14,144 nucleotides of DNA from an uncultured Eubacteriales bacterium. GTDB lineage: Bacteria; Bacillota; Clostridia; UBA1381; UBA9506. The position numbers were made by a program, and so were the translations under genes. Positions 14,026 through 14,144 of this stretch are shown here, piece by piece. The stretch is from positions 1 through 14,144 of the forward strand of contig UQYH01000061.1 of assembly GCA_900545185.1 (NCBI GenBank), in the 5' to 3' direction. Below the pieces are notes generated by a model. It made no database searches. It was not told the origin of the DNA and worked only from the letters and a program-made list of their open reading frames with translations. The first letter of the stretch is position 1; the number at the start of each line of letters is the position of its first letter.

Positions 14026-14144
14026 AACGCAAAACTCCTTTATTTTGTATTTGTTTTTTTGTGTCCTTTTTGAGGTCCTCACTTATAAAACAAATGAAAA
14101 AAGGAAAACGTTGCAGGTTTTTCAAAAAAATTTAATTTTTTTGC

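Noticed and set aside
13097..14115. CAACGTT present upstream of both the secreted-protein gene (14113-14107) and the sigma gene (13103-13097), as a possible ECF -35 element for autoregulation
   Set aside because: The copy before the sigma gene is only 20-26 nt from its start codon and next to the ribosome site, leaving no room for a -10 box. The upstream copy, within TGCAACGTTTTCC, lacks a recognisable ECF -10 at proper spacing. Seven bases shared in two places can be chance.
1..14144. CRISPR arrays, tRNA or rRNA genes, insertion sequences, phage genes, defence systems
   Set aside because: No regularly spaced direct repeats, cloverleaf or rRNA-like sequence, transposase, integrase or nuclease-type frames were found on either strand by reading.

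Overview
The window looks like chromosomal DNA from a Gram-positive, endospore-forming-lineage anaerobe (class Clostridia). The signs are strong AGGAGG-type ribosome binding sites, frequent GTG/TTG starts, a complete bacterial V/A-type ATPase operon, the sporulation-linked proteins YlmC/YmxH and BofA, and an ECF sigma factor paired with a single-pass anti-sigma protein. G+C content looks moderate by eye. I cannot name a species.

Region 1 (15-8629, + strand) is one tightly packed operon of nine genes for a rotary V/A-type ATPase, in the order G/H-type stalk, I, K, E, C, F, A, B, D. The catalytic A3B3 head, central stalk (D, F), peripheral stalks (E, G), rotor-ring adaptor (C), stator (I) and membrane ring (K) are all present, and the catalytic motifs look intact. 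Subunit K keeps every residue that binds Na+ in the Enterococcus hirae ring, so I predict Na+ rather than H+ coupling. A G+C-rich hairpin followed by T residues (8691-8724) ends the operon.

Region 2 (8742-10038) holds a YlmC/YmxH PRC-barrel protein (-), a divergently transcribed AraD-like class II aldolase (+) and a small DUF378 membrane protein (+). The intergenic region 8982-9093 carries overlapping candidate promoters and an 8-bp inverted repeat. The aldolase keeps the metal ligands but has lost the usual phosphate-binding residues and the C-terminal tail with the catalytic tyrosine.

Region 3 (10056-10785) is a two-gene DUF2508 (YaaL-like)-bofA unit (-). It has a candidate promoter at 10757-10785 and is closed by a bidirectional terminator at 10056-10106.

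Region 4 (10901-14025, all -) reads, in the direction of transcription: a secreted copper-amine-oxidase-N-like protein, an ECF sigma factor, its overlapping anti-sigma protein, and a decayed GH3 glycosidase. The secreted protein and the extracellular part of the anti-sigma share a homologous C-terminal domain containing the identical string DISGDYNVY, suggesting one signalling module. The GH3 gene has a stop at codon 6, an internal deletion and a short C-terminus, yet keeps a near-consensus promoter and ribosome binding site, so it looks recently broken. No RNA genes, CRISPR arrays, insertion sequences or phage genes were seen, and no stretch over about 200 bases lacks a gene.
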